Shown one piece after another: positions 27,544 to 36,647 of a stretch of DNA of 64,000 nt; positions within the stretch are counted from its first letter, which is position 1; every line of letters starts with the position of its first letter. Source of the DNA: Pseudomonas fluorescens (GTDB taxonomy: Bacteria > Pseudomonadota > Gammaproteobacteria > Pseudomonadales > Pseudomonadaceae). Position numbers and translations under genes: made by a program. Location of the stretch: positions 124,001 through 188,000 of the forward strand of contig NZ_CABVIX010000007.1 of NCBI RefSeq assembly GCF_902498185.1, read 5' to 3'. The notes below the pieces were generated by a model that was not told the DNA's origin, made no database searches, and worked only from the letters and a program-made list of their open reading frames with translations.

Positions 27544-28500
27544 TTACTTCCGTGCGACGATCGTCGCACGGCGCGGCGCCGGCAATCCCTCGATCGTGCG
27601 GCTGTGGTCCGCAGGATCGAGAAAATCTCCCAGCGACTGATAGCGCATCCACTCCGTGCTGCGCTGCTCCTGCACCGTGGTCACACTGACATCGACACAC
27701 CGCACATCGCTGAACCCGGCACGGCGCACCCAGCGCTCCAGCGCCGGAACCGAAGGTAGGAACCAGACGTTGCGCATCTGCGCGTAGCGATCCTCGGGCA
27801 CCAGCACCTGGTGCTCGTCACCTTCGACCACCAGCGTCTCCAGCACCAGCTCGCCACCTTTGACAAGGCAGTCCTTGAGCGCCAGCAGATGCTCGATCGG
27901 CGAACGTCGATGATAGAACACGCCCATGGAAAACACGGTGTCGAAGCCTTCGAGGCTGGCTGGCAGGTCTTCCAGCGCAAAAGGCAGGTGCCAGGCTGGC
28001 AGTTCCGGCAGGTAGCGCTGTACCGCCTGGAACTGGCAGAAGAACAGCCAGTTCGGGTCGACGCCCACCACCATGTCCGCGCCAGCGCCCAGCATGCGCC
28101 ACTGGTAGTAGCCATTGCCGCAGCCGACGTCGAGCACGCGCTTGCCCGCGAGGTCCAGGTGAGGGGCCACCCGCGACCATTTCCAGTCCGAGTGCCATTC
28201 GGTGTCTACGTGCACGCCGAACAAGTCGAACGGTCCCTTGCGCCACGGCGAGAGGCCCATCAGGGCGTCGCGCATCTGCGCGCGGGTGGCGTCATCGCAG
28301 GCGCAGTCCAGCTTCAGGCCCTGGACCAGGTCGACCTCGGTGGGCTGCACAGCGGGCAATGCGTCGAGCGCGCTTTGCCAGCGCTCGAGGTCGCCATGGC
28401 CTTTTTCGAGCTTGGCATCGAGTTGGGCTTGCAGGCCGTGCGACCAAGCAGCCAGGGGAGTGCCCGCCAGGCGGCGGACCAAAGGAGACAGATCGATCAT
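27544..28500 (-). CDS. cmoB: CmoB, tRNA U34 carboxymethyltransferase
   Basis: CmoB transfers a carboxymethyl group from carboxy-S-adenosylmethionine to 5-hydroxyuridine 34 of tRNAs, giving cmo5U and wider wobble reading. The 318-residue protein has the methyltransferase motif [16 protein letters not shown] and the family segments [11 protein letters not shown] and [13 protein letters not shown]. Its start overlaps the end of cmoA by 4 bp (ATGA), so the two are translationally coupled. Its last codons contain a 22-bp perfect palindrome. Confidence 0.95.
   Translation of the reverse strand: MIDLSPLVRRLAGTPLAAWSHGLQAQLDAKLEKGHGDLERWQSALDALPAVQPTEVDLVQGLKLDCACDDATRAQMRDALMGLSPWRKGPFDLFGVHVDTEWHSDWKWSRVAPHLDLAGKRVLDVGCGNGYYQWRMLGAGADMVVGVDPNWLFFCQFQAVQRYLPELPAWHLPFALEDLPASLEGFDTVFSMGVFYHRRSPIEHLLALKDCLVKGGELVLETLVVEGDEHQVLVPEDRYAQMRNVWFLPSVPALERWVRRAGFSDVRCVDVSVTTVQEQRSTEWMRYQSLGDFLDPADHSRTIEGLPAPRRATIVARK
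27550..27571. repeat. 22-bp perfect palindrome at the 3' end of cmoB
   Basis: The sequence from 27550 to 27571 equals its own reverse complement; each half is 11 bp (CCGTGCGACGA outward from the centre). It covers the codons just before the cmoB stop and lies about 30 bp beyond the convergent pdxJ stop. It could form a stem in both transcripts and act as a two-way transcript end, although no T-run follows. Confidence 0.75.
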
Positions 28501-29240
28501 GGCAAGGCTATCAGAGAGGCAAAGTTAAGGCATTGGAACCACGGCACGACCTTGGAAAAACCGGCGGCGTGCAGGCGTTGGCGATGGGTCTCGAGTGTAT
28601 CGGGTTTCATCACGTTCTCGATGGCGCTGCGCTTCTGGGCGATTTCCAGTTCGCTGTAGCCGTTGGCGCGCTTGAAGCCCAGGTGCAGCTCGGTGAGCAG
28701 CGCCTGCTGCGTTTCATCCTCGAAGCATAGTTTTTCGGACAGGATCAGCGCGCCGCCTGGCAACAGGGCCTGGTGAATGCGGGCCAGCAGTGCCTCACGC
28801 TCTTCGGGGGCGATGAACTGCAAGGTAAAGTTCATCGCCACGACCGAGGCAGGCTCGAAGGGAAGGGCAAGGATGTCGGCGTCGACCACCTGCACCGGCA
28901 GCAACTCCTGGAACATCGAGTCTTGCGCGGTGAGGTATTGGCGGCAGCGCTCGACCATCGCGGCGGAATTGTCCACGGCGATGACGTGACAGCCATCGCT
29001 GCGCACATGGCGGCGCAGCGATTGAGTGACCGCGCCCAGGGAGCTGCCCAGGTCGTACAGCGCAGTGTTCGGCTGGGCGAATTGGGCAGCCAGCACGCCG
29101 AGGTTCTCGACGATGGTCGGGTAGCCCGGCACCGAGCGCTTGATCATGTCCGGGAACACCCGCACCACGTCCTCGTTGAAGGCGAAGTCGGGCACCTGGT
29201 CCAAGGGCTGGGCGAATAGGCGGTCGGGCTCTTTGCTCAC
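28497..29240 (-). CDS. cmoA: CmoA, carboxy-S-adenosylmethionine synthase
   Basis: CmoA converts S-adenosylmethionine and prephenate to carboxy-SAM, the donor used by CmoB. The 247-residue protein has a Rossmann methyltransferase fold with [14 protein letters not shown] and [12 protein letters not shown], plus the family segments MNFTLQFI and [11 protein letters not shown]. It is the upstream gene of the cmoA-cmoB pair. Confidence 0.95.
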   Translation of the reverse strand: MSKEPDRLFAQPLDQVPDFAFNEDVVRVFPDMIKRSVPGYPTIVENLGVLAAQFAQPNTALYDLGSSLGAVTQSLRRHVRSDGCHVIAVDNSAAMVERCRQYLTAQDSMFQELLPVQVVDADILALPFEPASVVAMNFTLQFIAPEEREALLARIHQALLPGGALILSEKLCFEDETQQALLTELHLGFKRANGYSELEIAQKRSAIENVMKPDTLETHRQRLHAAGFSKVVPWFQCLNFASLIALP

Positions 29241-29328
29241 GGGTATTCCAGAAGACGGCGATGGAAAAGGGCGGCATTTTAGCCAAACCGCGCCGTCACT
29301 GCATGATCCGCTGACCGGCGCGGGGTGT

Positions 29329-29721
29329 TTATTTCACACTGATGGCACAATCGAAGGTCTGCACGGGCAGTACTTCCGGTGCCCACGGCTGCTGGTACAC
29401 CAGGATCAAGTGGCTGTCGCCAGCCTGGTGCGCCTGGAAACGCCAGGTCGATTGCCCGGCGCTGCCGACGATACCGGCGTCTTCCGGATGACTGTAGACC
29501 TCCGGGCCCAGGCTGCGCAGGGTGCTTGACGCAGGATTCTGCACCAGCCAGCGATAGCCCGTGCTGGGGTTGCTGGGCAGGGTCAGCGTCAGCGTCTGGC
29601 CGGTGCGCAGTCTTGCCGGGCAGTCGGACTGGCTGTCCAGATCGATATTGTGCGCGGGTTGCTGAGCGCAGGCCGTCAGCAGGGCAAGGCTCAAGGGAAC
29701 GAGCAGACGGGCAGCGGTCAT
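29329..29721 (-). CDS. Chagasin-family (I42) protease inhibitor lipoprotein
   Basis: The 130-residue protein has a lipoprotein signal ([12 protein letters not shown], lipobox Cys about 18) and an inhibitor I42/chagasin domain. Its diagnostic loop [10 protein letters not shown] is present, then [11 protein letters not shown] and an L4-like loop QQPWAPEV. Chagasin-like proteins inhibit papain-type cysteine proteases. The ATG at 29721 has CGGAGC upstream; an extension to 29799 would run into a REP sequence. It probably acts in the periplasm or at the outer membrane. The target is unknown. Confidence 0.82.
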   Translation of the reverse strand: MTAARLLVPLSLALLTACAQQPAHNIDLDSQSDCPARLRTGQTLTLTLPSNPSTGYRWLVQNPASSTLRSLGPEVYSHPEDAGIVGSAGQSTWRFQAHQAGDSHLILVYQQPWAPEVLPVQTFDCAISVK

Positions 29722-29761
29722 GTTGGCTCCGGACGTTACGAAGGAGTGGAGCATAACCGAT

Positions 29762-29795
29762 GGTCCCCTGTCGCGGGCAAGCCCGCGATGGGACC
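29762..29795. repeat. REP element between lon and the inhibitor gene
   Basis: Nested inverted repeats GGTCCC-N4-CGCGGG-caag-CCCGCG-at-GGGACC form a stem-loop. The core CGCGGGCAAGCCCGCG is the familiar REP core of P. putida group genomes. It lies about 10 bp after the stop codon end of lon on its upstream-gene side, between two minus-strand genes, and may stabilise or end the lon transcript. Confidence 0.85.
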
Positions 29796-29805
29796 GCACG
29801 CTTTG

Positions 29806-32226
29806 TCAGAACAACACTTTCACTACGTCACTGAACCGCTTGGCGAAATGCACCGTCAGCCCTTCCTTCAGATAATCCGGCAACTCTTCGAAGTCGCCCC
29901 GGTTCGCTTCCGGCAGGATCAGCTCGAAGATCTTCTGCCGCTTGGCCGCAATCACCTTCTCCCGCACGCCACCGATCGGCAGCACCTGTCCGGTAAGGGT
30001 CAGCTCACCCGTCATGGCCACGCCTTTCTTCGGCACCTGGTCTCGGGCCAGCGACAACAATGCACTGGCCATGGTCACGCCGGCACTGGGTCCATCCTTG
30101 GGTGTCGCCCCCTCTGGGACATGCAGGTGAATGAAGGCTCCGTTGAAGAACCCAGGTTCTCCTCCATACTGCTGGAGGTTGGCGCTGACATAGCTGTAGG
30201 CGATTTCGGCGGATTCCTTCATCACATCCCCCAGCTTGCCAGTGAGCTTCAGGCCGCGGGTCAGATTGTGGATTCGGGTGGCCTCGATCGGTAGCGTCGC
30301 GCCACCCATGCTGGTCCAGGCAAGCCCGGTGATGATGCCCTTGCCCGCCAGCACCTGTTCGCTGCGGAACACCGGGATGCCCAGCGCGGATTCCAGGTCC
30401 TTGGGCCCGATCTTCAACTGTGCCTGCGGATCCTCGAGCAGCTTGATCACAGCCTTGCGAATCAGTTTGCCCAGTTGCTTCTCCAGCTGGCGCACCCCAG
30501 CCTCGCGGGCATAGCCGTCGATGACCAGGCGCAGTGCGCTGTCGGTGATGCTCAGGCTGGTCTTGGACACCCCAGCTTTTTTCAGCTGTTTCGGCCACAG
30601 GTGACGCTTGGCGATCGCCAGCTTCTCTTCGGTGACATAACCCGAAAGGCGTATCACTTCCATGCGGTCGAGCAGCGGCCCCGGAATGGAATCCAGCGTG
30701 TTGGCCGTGCAGACGAACAGCACCTTGGACAGGTCCAGGCGCAGATCGAGGTAATGGTCGAGGAAATCGACGTTCTGCTCGGGATCGAGGGTCTCGAGCA
30801 GCGCCGAGGCAGGATCGCCCTGGTAGCTCTGGCCCATCTTGTCGATCTCGTCGAGCATGATCACGGGGTTCATCACCTCGACGTCCTTGAGCGCCTGCAC
30901 CAGCTTGCCTGGCTGGGCGCCAATGTAGGTCCGCCTGTGACCCTTGATCTCGGCCTCGTCTCGCATGCCACCGACGCTGAAGCGGTAGAACGGGCGGCCC
31001 AGGGACTCGGCGATCGATTTGCCGACGCTGGTCTTGCCGACACCAGGCGGGCCGACGAGCAGGACGATCGAGCCACTGATCTCGCCCTTCCAGGCTCCGA
31101 CGGCGAGAAACTCCAGGATCCGTTCCTTGATATCAACGAGTCCGGCGTGGTGCTGGTCGAGCACCTTGCGCGCGTGCTTGAGATTGAGCTTGTCCTCGCC
31201 GTACACGCCCCAGGGCAGGGCGCAAGCCCATTCCAGGTAGTTGCGGGTGACGGCATATTCTGGCGAGCCGGTCTCCAGAATCGCGAGTTTGCCCATCTCT
31301 TCCTTGATGCGTTTCTGCGCGGCGGCCGGCAAGGTCTTGCCTTGCAGGCGTTGCTCGAACTGCTCGAGATCGGCGCTGCGGTCATCCTTGGTCAGCCCCA
31401 GCTCCTGCTGGATCACCTTGAGCTGTTCCTTGAGGAAAAACTCACGCTGGTGCTCACCGATCTGGCGGTTCACCTCGGCCGAGATCTCGTTTTGCAGGCG
31501 GGCGACCTCGACCTCCTTGCGCAGCATCGGCAGGACTTTTTCCATGCGCTTGAGCATCGGCACACAGTCGAGCACCTCTTGCAGCTGATTGCCCGTGGCC
31601 GAGGTCAACGCGGCGGCAAAATCGGTGAGCGGGGAGGGGTCGTTGGGGCTGAAGCGGTTGAGGTAGTTTTTCAACTCTTCGCTGTACAGCGGGTTGAGCG
31701 GCAGCAGTTCCTTGATCGCGTTGATCAGGGCCATGCCGTAGGCCTTGACCTCGTCGGTGGGGTCAGGAGGCTGGCGTGGGTATTCGACTTCCACCAGATA
31801 GGGCGGCCGGTGATGCTTGAGCCAGGTGCGGATACGCACACGGGTCAGGCCTTGGGCGACGAACTGCAGCTTGCCGTTCTCGCGGCTGGCGTGGTGTACC
31901 TTGACCAGCGTGCCATACAGCGGCAGGGCGGAAGTGTCGAAATGCCGATGGTCTTCGGGCGGCGTGTCCATGAAGAACAGGGCCAGGGCCTGGTGCGGGT
32001 CCTTGGCCACCAGGTCGAGGGTTTCTGCCCAGGGTTCTTCGTTCACCATCACCGGCAGCACCTGCGCGGGGAAGAACGGCCGGTTATGGATCGGAATCAC
32101 ATAGACCTTGTCCGGCAGTTGCTGGCCCGGCAGGGCAAGGTGATGACCGGGTACGGCCTGGGCTTCGAGGTGTTCGACTTCCGGGTGTTCGTCGGGATGG
32201 TCCGCAGGATCCTGCTGGTCGCTCAT
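29806..32226 (-). CDS. lon: Lon-family ATP-dependent protease (second Lon type)
   Basis: The 806-residue AAA+ protease has an N-terminal substrate domain (about 45-240), a coiled region and an ATPase with Walker A GPPGVGKTS and Walker B IMLDEIDKM. The C-terminal peptidase has the catalytic Ser in PKDGPSAGVTMASALLS and Lys in GGVREKVIAAKR. Its position beside gcd fits the P. putida second Lon copy, separate from the clpX-linked lon. A start at 32226 with AGGTG upstream is preferred to 32241. It degrades misfolded or regulatory proteins in the cytosol. Confidence 0.93.
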   Translation of the reverse strand: MSDQQDPADHPDEHPEVEHLEAQAVPGHHLALPGQQLPDKVYVIPIHNRPFFPAQVLPVMVNEEPWAETLDLVAKDPHQALALFFMDTPPEDHRHFDTSALPLYGTLVKVHHASRENGKLQFVAQGLTRVRIRTWLKHHRPPYLVEVEYPRQPPDPTDEVKAYGMALINAIKELLPLNPLYSEELKNYLNRFSPNDPSPLTDFAAALTSATGNQLQEVLDCVPMLKRMEKVLPMLRKEVEVARLQNEISAEVNRQIGEHQREFFLKEQLKVIQQELGLTKDDRSADLEQFEQRLQGKTLPAAAQKRIKEEMGKLAILETGSPEYAVTRNYLEWACALPWGVYGEDKLNLKHARKVLDQHHAGLVDIKERILEFLAVGAWKGEISGSIVLLVGPPGVGKTSVGKSIAESLGRPFYRFSVGGMRDEAEIKGHRRTYIGAQPGKLVQALKDVEVMNPVIMLDEIDKMGQSYQGDPASALLETLDPEQNVDFLDHYLDLRLDLSKVLFVCTANTLDSIPGPLLDRMEVIRLSGYVTEEKLAIAKRHLWPKQLKKAGVSKTSLSITDSALRLVIDGYAREAGVRQLEKQLGKLIRKAVIKLLEDPQAQLKIGPKDLESALGIPVFRSEQVLAGKGIITGLAWTSMGGATLPIEATRIHNLTRGLKLTGKLGDVMKESAEIAYSYVSANLQQYGGEPGFFNGAFIHLHVPEGATPKDGPSAGVTMASALLSLARDQVPKKGVAMTGELTLTGQVLPIGGVREKVIAAKRQKIFELILPEANRGDFEELPDYLKEGLTVHFAKRFSDVVKVLF

Positions 32227-32314
32227 GGGGCACCTAGGCAAATGACTATGGTGCTTAGATGGGGCAAGAGCCGACAGGTTTCAACCTGCGTTGGCTGCAA
32301 GACGCTTCGCTTCG

Positions 32315-32377
32315 AGCGGCAAGCTGCAAGAAAAAGCCAAATCGCGCAGGGCCGGCTTTCTCTCGTAGCTTGCCGCT
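32315..32377 (-). terminator. gcd terminator region with flanking inverted repeat
   Basis: On the minus strand just after gcd, AAAGCC pairs with GGCTTT, followed by a T-rich run (32331-32359). It is flanked by a perfect 11-bp inverted repeat, AGCGGCAAGCT (32315-32325) and AGCTTGCCGCT (32367-32377), with another GCTTGCCGCT copy at about 32382. Similar AGCTTGCCGCTTG repeats occur in many Pseudomonas intergenic regions. Confidence 0.6.
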
Positions 32378-32390
32378 TGAGGCTTGCCGC

Positions 32391-34799
32391 TTAGTTAGCG
32401 AGCTTGTAGGCGATGATGTAGTCGCCCATCCGGGTCCCCAGCGAGCCATGGCCACCAGCAGTGACCAGCACGTACTGCTTGCCATCCTTGCCGGTGTAGG
32501 TCATCGGCGTGGCCTGGCCGCCAGCCGGCAGGCGCGATTTCCACAGCTCCTTGCCGTTGTTGGTGTCGTAGGCACGCAGGTACTGGTCGAGGGTGCCGCT
32601 CAGGAAGCCCACGCCACCCGCGGTGACAATCGAACCGCCCATGCTCGGCACACCCACAGGCAGGCCGATCGGCAGCGGGGTGCTGTCGCGGGTGGTGCCG
32701 TTCTTGTGCTTCCACACCACTTTGTTGGTAAACAGGTCGATGGCGGCTACGTAACCCCAGGCCGGAGCCTGGCATGGCACGCCCAGCGGCGACATGAACG
32801 GGTGCATGGTCACGGCATACGGCGCGCCGGCGTTCGGCTGCACTCCGCTGGTCTCGCTTTCGCGCTTGCTGCCGGCGGCAACTTGCTCACGCGGCACCAT
32901 CTTCGAGACGAAGGCCAGGTAGTTGGGCGAGGTGAACAGCAGCTGGCGGACAGGATCGACCGAGACGCTGCCCCAGTTGAACACGCCCACGTTGCCCGGG
33001 TAGATCAGGCTGCCCTGTTCGGACGGTGGGGTGTATTGGCCTTCGTACCGCAGTTCGCGGAACTGGATCCGGCACAGCATCTGGTCGAACGGTGTGGCAC
33101 CCCACATGGCCTGTTCGGTCAGGTCCGGGCCAAGCAGGTTGAGGTCCGAACGCGCCTGGCTCGGGGCCGTGTGGTCGCCCTTTACTGCACCTTGCGGCGT
33201 CGGAATCTCACGGATCGGCACGATCGGCGTACCGTCGCGACGGTCCAGCACATACAGGCTGCCTTGCTTGGTCGGGGCGATCAGCGCGGGCTTGATACCG
33301 TCTGCGGTCTTCAGGTGGACCAGGGTCGGCTGGCTGCCGACGTCCATGTCCCACAGGTCGTGGTGGGTGAACTGGTAGTTCCAGCGTACCTTGCCGGTAG
33401 CGAGGTCGAGCGCAACGATGCCGGCGCTGAACTTCTCGGCGCCAGGGGTACGGTCGGCGCCCCACTGGTCGGGGGTCTGGTTGCCCAGGGGCAGGTAGAC
33501 CATACCCAGGTCCTCATCGACGCTGGCCAGCGACCACATGTTGGCCGAATTGCGGCTGTAGGTCTTGCCCGGGGCGAGCGGGGCGGTTTCGTCCGGATTG
33601 TTGCTGTCCCAGTTCCACACCAGGTGGCCGTCGTGCACGTCATAGGCGCGGATCACGCCGGACGGCTCGTCGATCGACTCGTTGTCGGTCACGTGACCAC
33701 CGATGATCACCAGGTCGCGGGTAATCGCTGCTGGCGAGGTGGAGTAGTAGCCGCCCGCGGTGAACGGGCCGATCCCGGTAGTGAGGTCGATCACGCCCTG
33801 GTTGGCGAAGCCTTCGCAGACCTTGCCGTTGTCGGCGTTGAGCACGATCAGGCGAGCATCGGCGGTCGGCAGGTACAGGCGGCGCGGACAGCTCTGGGCC
33901 ACGGCCTGGCCGGCCTGGGAGATTTTCGGCGCGGGACTGCCGTCACGGCTGACGTAGTTGTTCTCGTCATAGTACGAGACCCCACGGCAGGTCATGTGGG
34001 CAAAGCCTTTGAACCCTACAGGGCTCTTGATCTGCGGGTCGAAGCGCCAGATTTCCTCGCCGGTGTCCGGGTTCAAGGCCAGCACCTTGCTGTGGGCGGT
34101 GCAGGCATAGAGCATGCCGTTGATCTTGAGCGGGGTGTTCTGGTTGGTCAGCTCGATCGGGTCGTTGTCGGTTGGCATGTCGCCCGTGCGGATGCGCCAG
34201 GCCTCTTCGAGGCGATAGGCGTTCTGCGGGGTGATCTGGCGCAGCGGCGAGTAACGGTCGCCGTGCTCGGTGCGGCCGTAGGCCTGCCACTCGCCATCGG
34301 GCATGGAGGGCGCTGCGCTGGCCATCTCGCTGCTGTCGCGGCCCAGTTCGCCCTGGATCTCGCCAGGAGAGGTGAACTGGCTGGCGATCGCGGTTGCGCC
34401 GGACATCACCACGCCCAGCCCCAGCAGGCCAAGGTTGGCGCGCTGTGACGGGCCGATCAGCGAACGGGTCGCCCAGGGCAGCAGCAAGACCACGCCGATG
34501 GCGAACCACATGGCCAGGCGCGGCACCAGCTGCCACCAGTCCAGGCCCACTTCCCACAGCGCCCAGACGGTGCTTGCGATCAGCACCAGGCCGTACAGGC
34601 CCAGGCCGATGCGGCGCTGGGCCAGCAGGAGAACGCCAGACACGGCAAAGCCGATACCGGCGATCAGGTAGTAAAGCGAACCGCCAAGCTGGCTCAACTT
34701 GATGCCGCCGGCCAGCAAGGCCAGCCCCATCAGCAACAGCAGCGCGCCGATCAGGCGCGGCAGCCAGCGCGTTCCAGTGTTGGCACCTTCAGTGCTCAT
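32391..34799 (-). CDS. gcd: Membrane-bound PQQ-dependent glucose dehydrogenase
   Basis: Gcd oxidises glucose to gluconolactone in the periplasm and passes electrons to ubiquinone. The 802-residue protein has five N-terminal membrane segments (about 15-140) and an eight-bladed PQQ propeller. Examples of propeller segments are EWQAYGRTEHGDRYSPLRQI, YYSTSPAAITRDLVIIGGHV and VTAGGVGFLSGTLDQYLRAYD. The length matches the E. coli and Pseudomonas enzymes. oprB lies 31 bp upstream, so porin and enzyme are probably co-transcribed: OprB admits glucose that Gcd oxidises. Confidence 0.96.
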   Translation of the reverse strand: MSTEGANTGTRWLPRLIGALLLLMGLALLAGGIKLSQLGGSLYYLIAGIGFAVSGVLLLAQRRIGLGLYGLVLIASTVWALWEVGLDWWQLVPRLAMWFAIGVVLLLPWATRSLIGPSQRANLGLLGLGVVMSGATAIASQFTSPGEIQGELGRDSSEMASAAPSMPDGEWQAYGRTEHGDRYSPLRQITPQNAYRLEEAWRIRTGDMPTDNDPIELTNQNTPLKINGMLYACTAHSKVLALNPDTGEEIWRFDPQIKSPVGFKGFAHMTCRGVSYYDENNYVSRDGSPAPKISQAGQAVAQSCPRRLYLPTADARLIVLNADNGKVCEGFANQGVIDLTTGIGPFTAGGYYSTSPAAITRDLVIIGGHVTDNESIDEPSGVIRAYDVHDGHLVWNWDSNNPDETAPLAPGKTYSRNSANMWSLASVDEDLGMVYLPLGNQTPDQWGADRTPGAEKFSAGIVALDLATGKVRWNYQFTHHDLWDMDVGSQPTLVHLKTADGIKPALIAPTKQGSLYVLDRRDGTPIVPIREIPTPQGAVKGDHTAPSQARSDLNLLGPDLTEQAMWGATPFDQMLCRIQFRELRYEGQYTPPSEQGSLIYPGNVGVFNWGSVSVDPVRQLLFTSPNYLAFVSKMVPREQVAAGSKRESETSGVQPNAGAPYAVTMHPFMSPLGVPCQAPAWGYVAAIDLFTNKVVWKHKNGTTRDSTPLPIGLPVGVPSMGGSIVTAGGVGFLSGTLDQYLRAYDTNNGKELWKSRLPAGGQATPMTYTGKDGKQYVLVTAGGHGSLGTRMGDYIIAYKLAN

Positions 34800-34830
34800 C
34801 GTAGGGTCTCCGTAGGGTCTTGAATGTGGG

Positions 34831-36174
34831 TTAGAAAGTACTTTGTATCTTGAGCCCGCCGATCAGCGCGTCATCGACCTGCGACACCCCGCCCGGATGG
34901 CGGATGTACTGCAGGTTGGGGCGCACGGTGAGCCAGTCGGCCAGATGGATGCCGTAGTACAGCTCTGCGCTGTACTCGGTGTCCTGGACTGGCAGGAAAG
35001 CGAGGTCGTCGTAATCGGCAACGCCGGAGGCCTGGTTGGCCAGGCGGGCGTTCTTGCGGTAGCCAGGATTGACGTGCACGCGGGCAAGGGCGAAACCGAT
35101 GTCGTCCTTGACCCGGGCATCGAAGAGCCCCTTGTACACCACACCGGCCTGAACATAATTGTCGATGGCATTGGTCTTCTTGTCGTGCAACGTGGCATTG
35201 GCGAACAGGCTCAGGCCGCGCGAATCGTCTGATGCCTGGGACGTCACCTGCTGCTGTACGCCCAGCCAGAAACCGTGTTTGCTGGAACTGCTGCGGTACG
35301 CCTGGCCGCTGAGCGCAGCCGGTTGACCGTTGTTATCCTTGTAAACATCTTGTGCCTTGGCATTACTGTAGTAGTACCCGGCGCGATATTCCCCCTTCAG
35401 ACCAAAGACCCGCGGACTCCACACCAGTTCGATTGGCATGAGCGCGCCCTGGGTCCCGCTGGCACTGAGCTTGAAGCCATTGCCCGACTCCAGGTTCGAG
35501 GGGTTCTGCTCGTAGATGCCGATTTGGGCGTAGAGATCGTCGTGTAGGTTATATCTGACACGCAGCGCCCACTGGCTGACCGGCCAGTTGTACCAGATGC
35601 CGCCAACCCAGTTGCCGACCTGCGAGCCGCAGAAGGCCAGGTTCTGGAAGTCGCACGGGAAGCTGTTGAAATCTTCGCCCTCGCCGAAGCGGCCGAATTT
35701 CACGTCCAGGGCTCCGTCGAAGTATTTCTGCTTGATCCACAGCTGAGTCAGCCGCCAGGTCTGGCCACGCCCCCAGACTTCCTGGGCCGAGGTAAAGCCG
35801 CCAACGCGCGGGTCGTTGATACGGTCGTTGCTGATGTTGGCGCCATGGCGCTCGGTGACGGTCAGCTGAAGTTCAGCGTCATGCCAGCCGAGGATCTTTT
35901 CCAGGTCCAGATGGCTGCCGAAGGTGAACTGGTCGCTGTAGCGCGCGGTGCGGTCATGGTCGTATCCGCCATGCAGGTTGCTGCCCATCTCGCCGGTGTA
36001 GCCCAGGGTGAAGTCGTAGCCCTGCTCGAGCAATTCGCTGCGGGTGCCGTTCCAGTCACCGAGCATCCAGGGTGAGTCGCTCGAGAACATTTCGGCAGCC
36101 TGGACAGTTGACATGGACGTGCAGAGCGCGGCGCAGGCAAGCGCCGGGACATGGAGATGGGATAATCGGTGCAT
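34831..36174 (-). CDS. oprB: OprB, carbohydrate-selective outer membrane porin
   Basis: This 447-residue protein has a signal peptide (about 1-27, ending VQA) and the OprB family pattern: LLEQGYDFTLGYTGEMGSNL, PWMLGDWNGTRSEL, and a C-terminal Phe (QSTF) typical of barrel porins. It admits glucose and other sugars. It is upstream of gcd. A 12-bp palindrome (36177-36188) occupies the place where the ribosome-binding site should be, and no strong Shine-Dalgarno sequence is seen. Confidence 0.94.
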   Translation of the reverse strand: MHRLSHLHVPALACAALCTSMSTVQAAEMFSSDSPWMLGDWNGTRSELLEQGYDFTLGYTGEMGSNLHGGYDHDRTARYSDQFTFGSHLDLEKILGWHDAELQLTVTERHGANISNDRINDPRVGGFTSAQEVWGRGQTWRLTQLWIKQKYFDGALDVKFGRFGEGEDFNSFPCDFQNLAFCGSQVGNWVGGIWYNWPVSQWALRVRYNLHDDLYAQIGIYEQNPSNLESGNGFKLSASGTQGALMPIELVWSPRVFGLKGEYRAGYYYSNAKAQDVYKDNNGQPAALSGQAYRSSSSKHGFWLGVQQQVTSQASDDSRGLSLFANATLHDKKTNAIDNYVQAGVVYKGLFDARVKDDIGFALARVHVNPGYRKNARLANQASGVADYDDLAFLPVQDTEYSAELYYGIHLADWLTVRPNLQYIRHPGGVSQVDDALIGGLKIQSTF

Positions 36175-36176
36175 GA

Positions 36177-36188
36177 GATAGCGCTATC
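36177..36188. promoter_or_regulatory. 12-bp palindrome overlapping the oprB leader
   Basis: GATAGCGCTATC is a perfect palindrome ending 2 nt before the oprB start codon on the minus strand. It could be a regulator operator or a hairpin limiting initiation. Confidence 0.4.
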
Positions 36189-36315
36189 TTCTGGTGGTCG
36201 GAAAAACGGCAGCGCATTGAAGAACAACGCTCTTCAATGGAGATGTCGAGGGGGGAGCTGGCTGAAATGGTTCAGCCGGCGACGGCAGGATATCGTTGAT
36301 ATTCAAAGAAAAAAA

Positions 36316-36326
36316 GACAAATTGTC
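36316..36326. promoter_or_regulatory. Palindrome in the oprB promoter region
   Basis: GACAAATTGTC is an 11-bp inverted repeat about 140 bp upstream of the oprB start, with two further TTTGTC/TTGTC half-sites within 25 bp. It could be an operator for a sugar-responsive regulator. It does not fit the HexR consensus TTGT-N7/8-ACAA. Confidence 0.35.
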
Positions 36327-36425
36327 GCAGGGGATCTTTGTCGGATCGGTAACAATCCAGTGGCTCCGCCAATGGACAGGCCGATCTGGTGTAATCTGCC
36401 GCTCTTTTATCGCGGGAGTACCCCC

Positions 36426-36647
36426 ATGAGCACCGGTCAACACAATGCGCTGCATGGCGTGACCCTGGAGCAGATCCTTACCGCGCTGGTGGCCCACTAC
36501 CAGTGGCAGGGCCTGGCCGAGCGCATCGATATCCGTTGCTTCAAGAGCGACCCCAGCATCAAGTCGAGCCTGACCTTCCTGCGCAAGACGCCGTGGGCGC
36601 GGGAAAAGGTCGAGCAGTTGTATGTGAAACTGCAGCGGTCTGGCTGA
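36426..36647 (+). CDS. VF530-family small DNA-binding protein (DUF2132)
   Basis: This 73-residue protein matches the VF530/DUF2132 family: [29 protein letters not shown] helices followed by [26 protein letters not shown]. The V. fischeri founder was described structurally as a DNA-binding fold; its cellular role is unknown. The ATG at 36426 has GGGAGT upstream. Its stop codon is immediately followed by the start of the next gene. Confidence 0.87.
   Translation: MSTGQHNALHGVTLEQILTALVAHYQWQGLAERIDIRCFKSDPSIKSSLTFLRKTPWAREKVEQLYVKLQRSG

Noticed and set aside
30475..32394. 639-codon open frame opposite lon
   Set aside because: It mirrors lon codon periodicity, has no recognisable domain and no plausible start context.
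32259..34448. 729-codon open frame on the plus strand opposite gcd
   Set aside because: It is an antisense frame of a high-GC gene with no family features; gcd explains the region fully.
36301..36360. HexR operator upstream of oprB
   Set aside because: The TTGT/ACAA half-sites are in the wrong order or spacing (N10 instead of N7-8).
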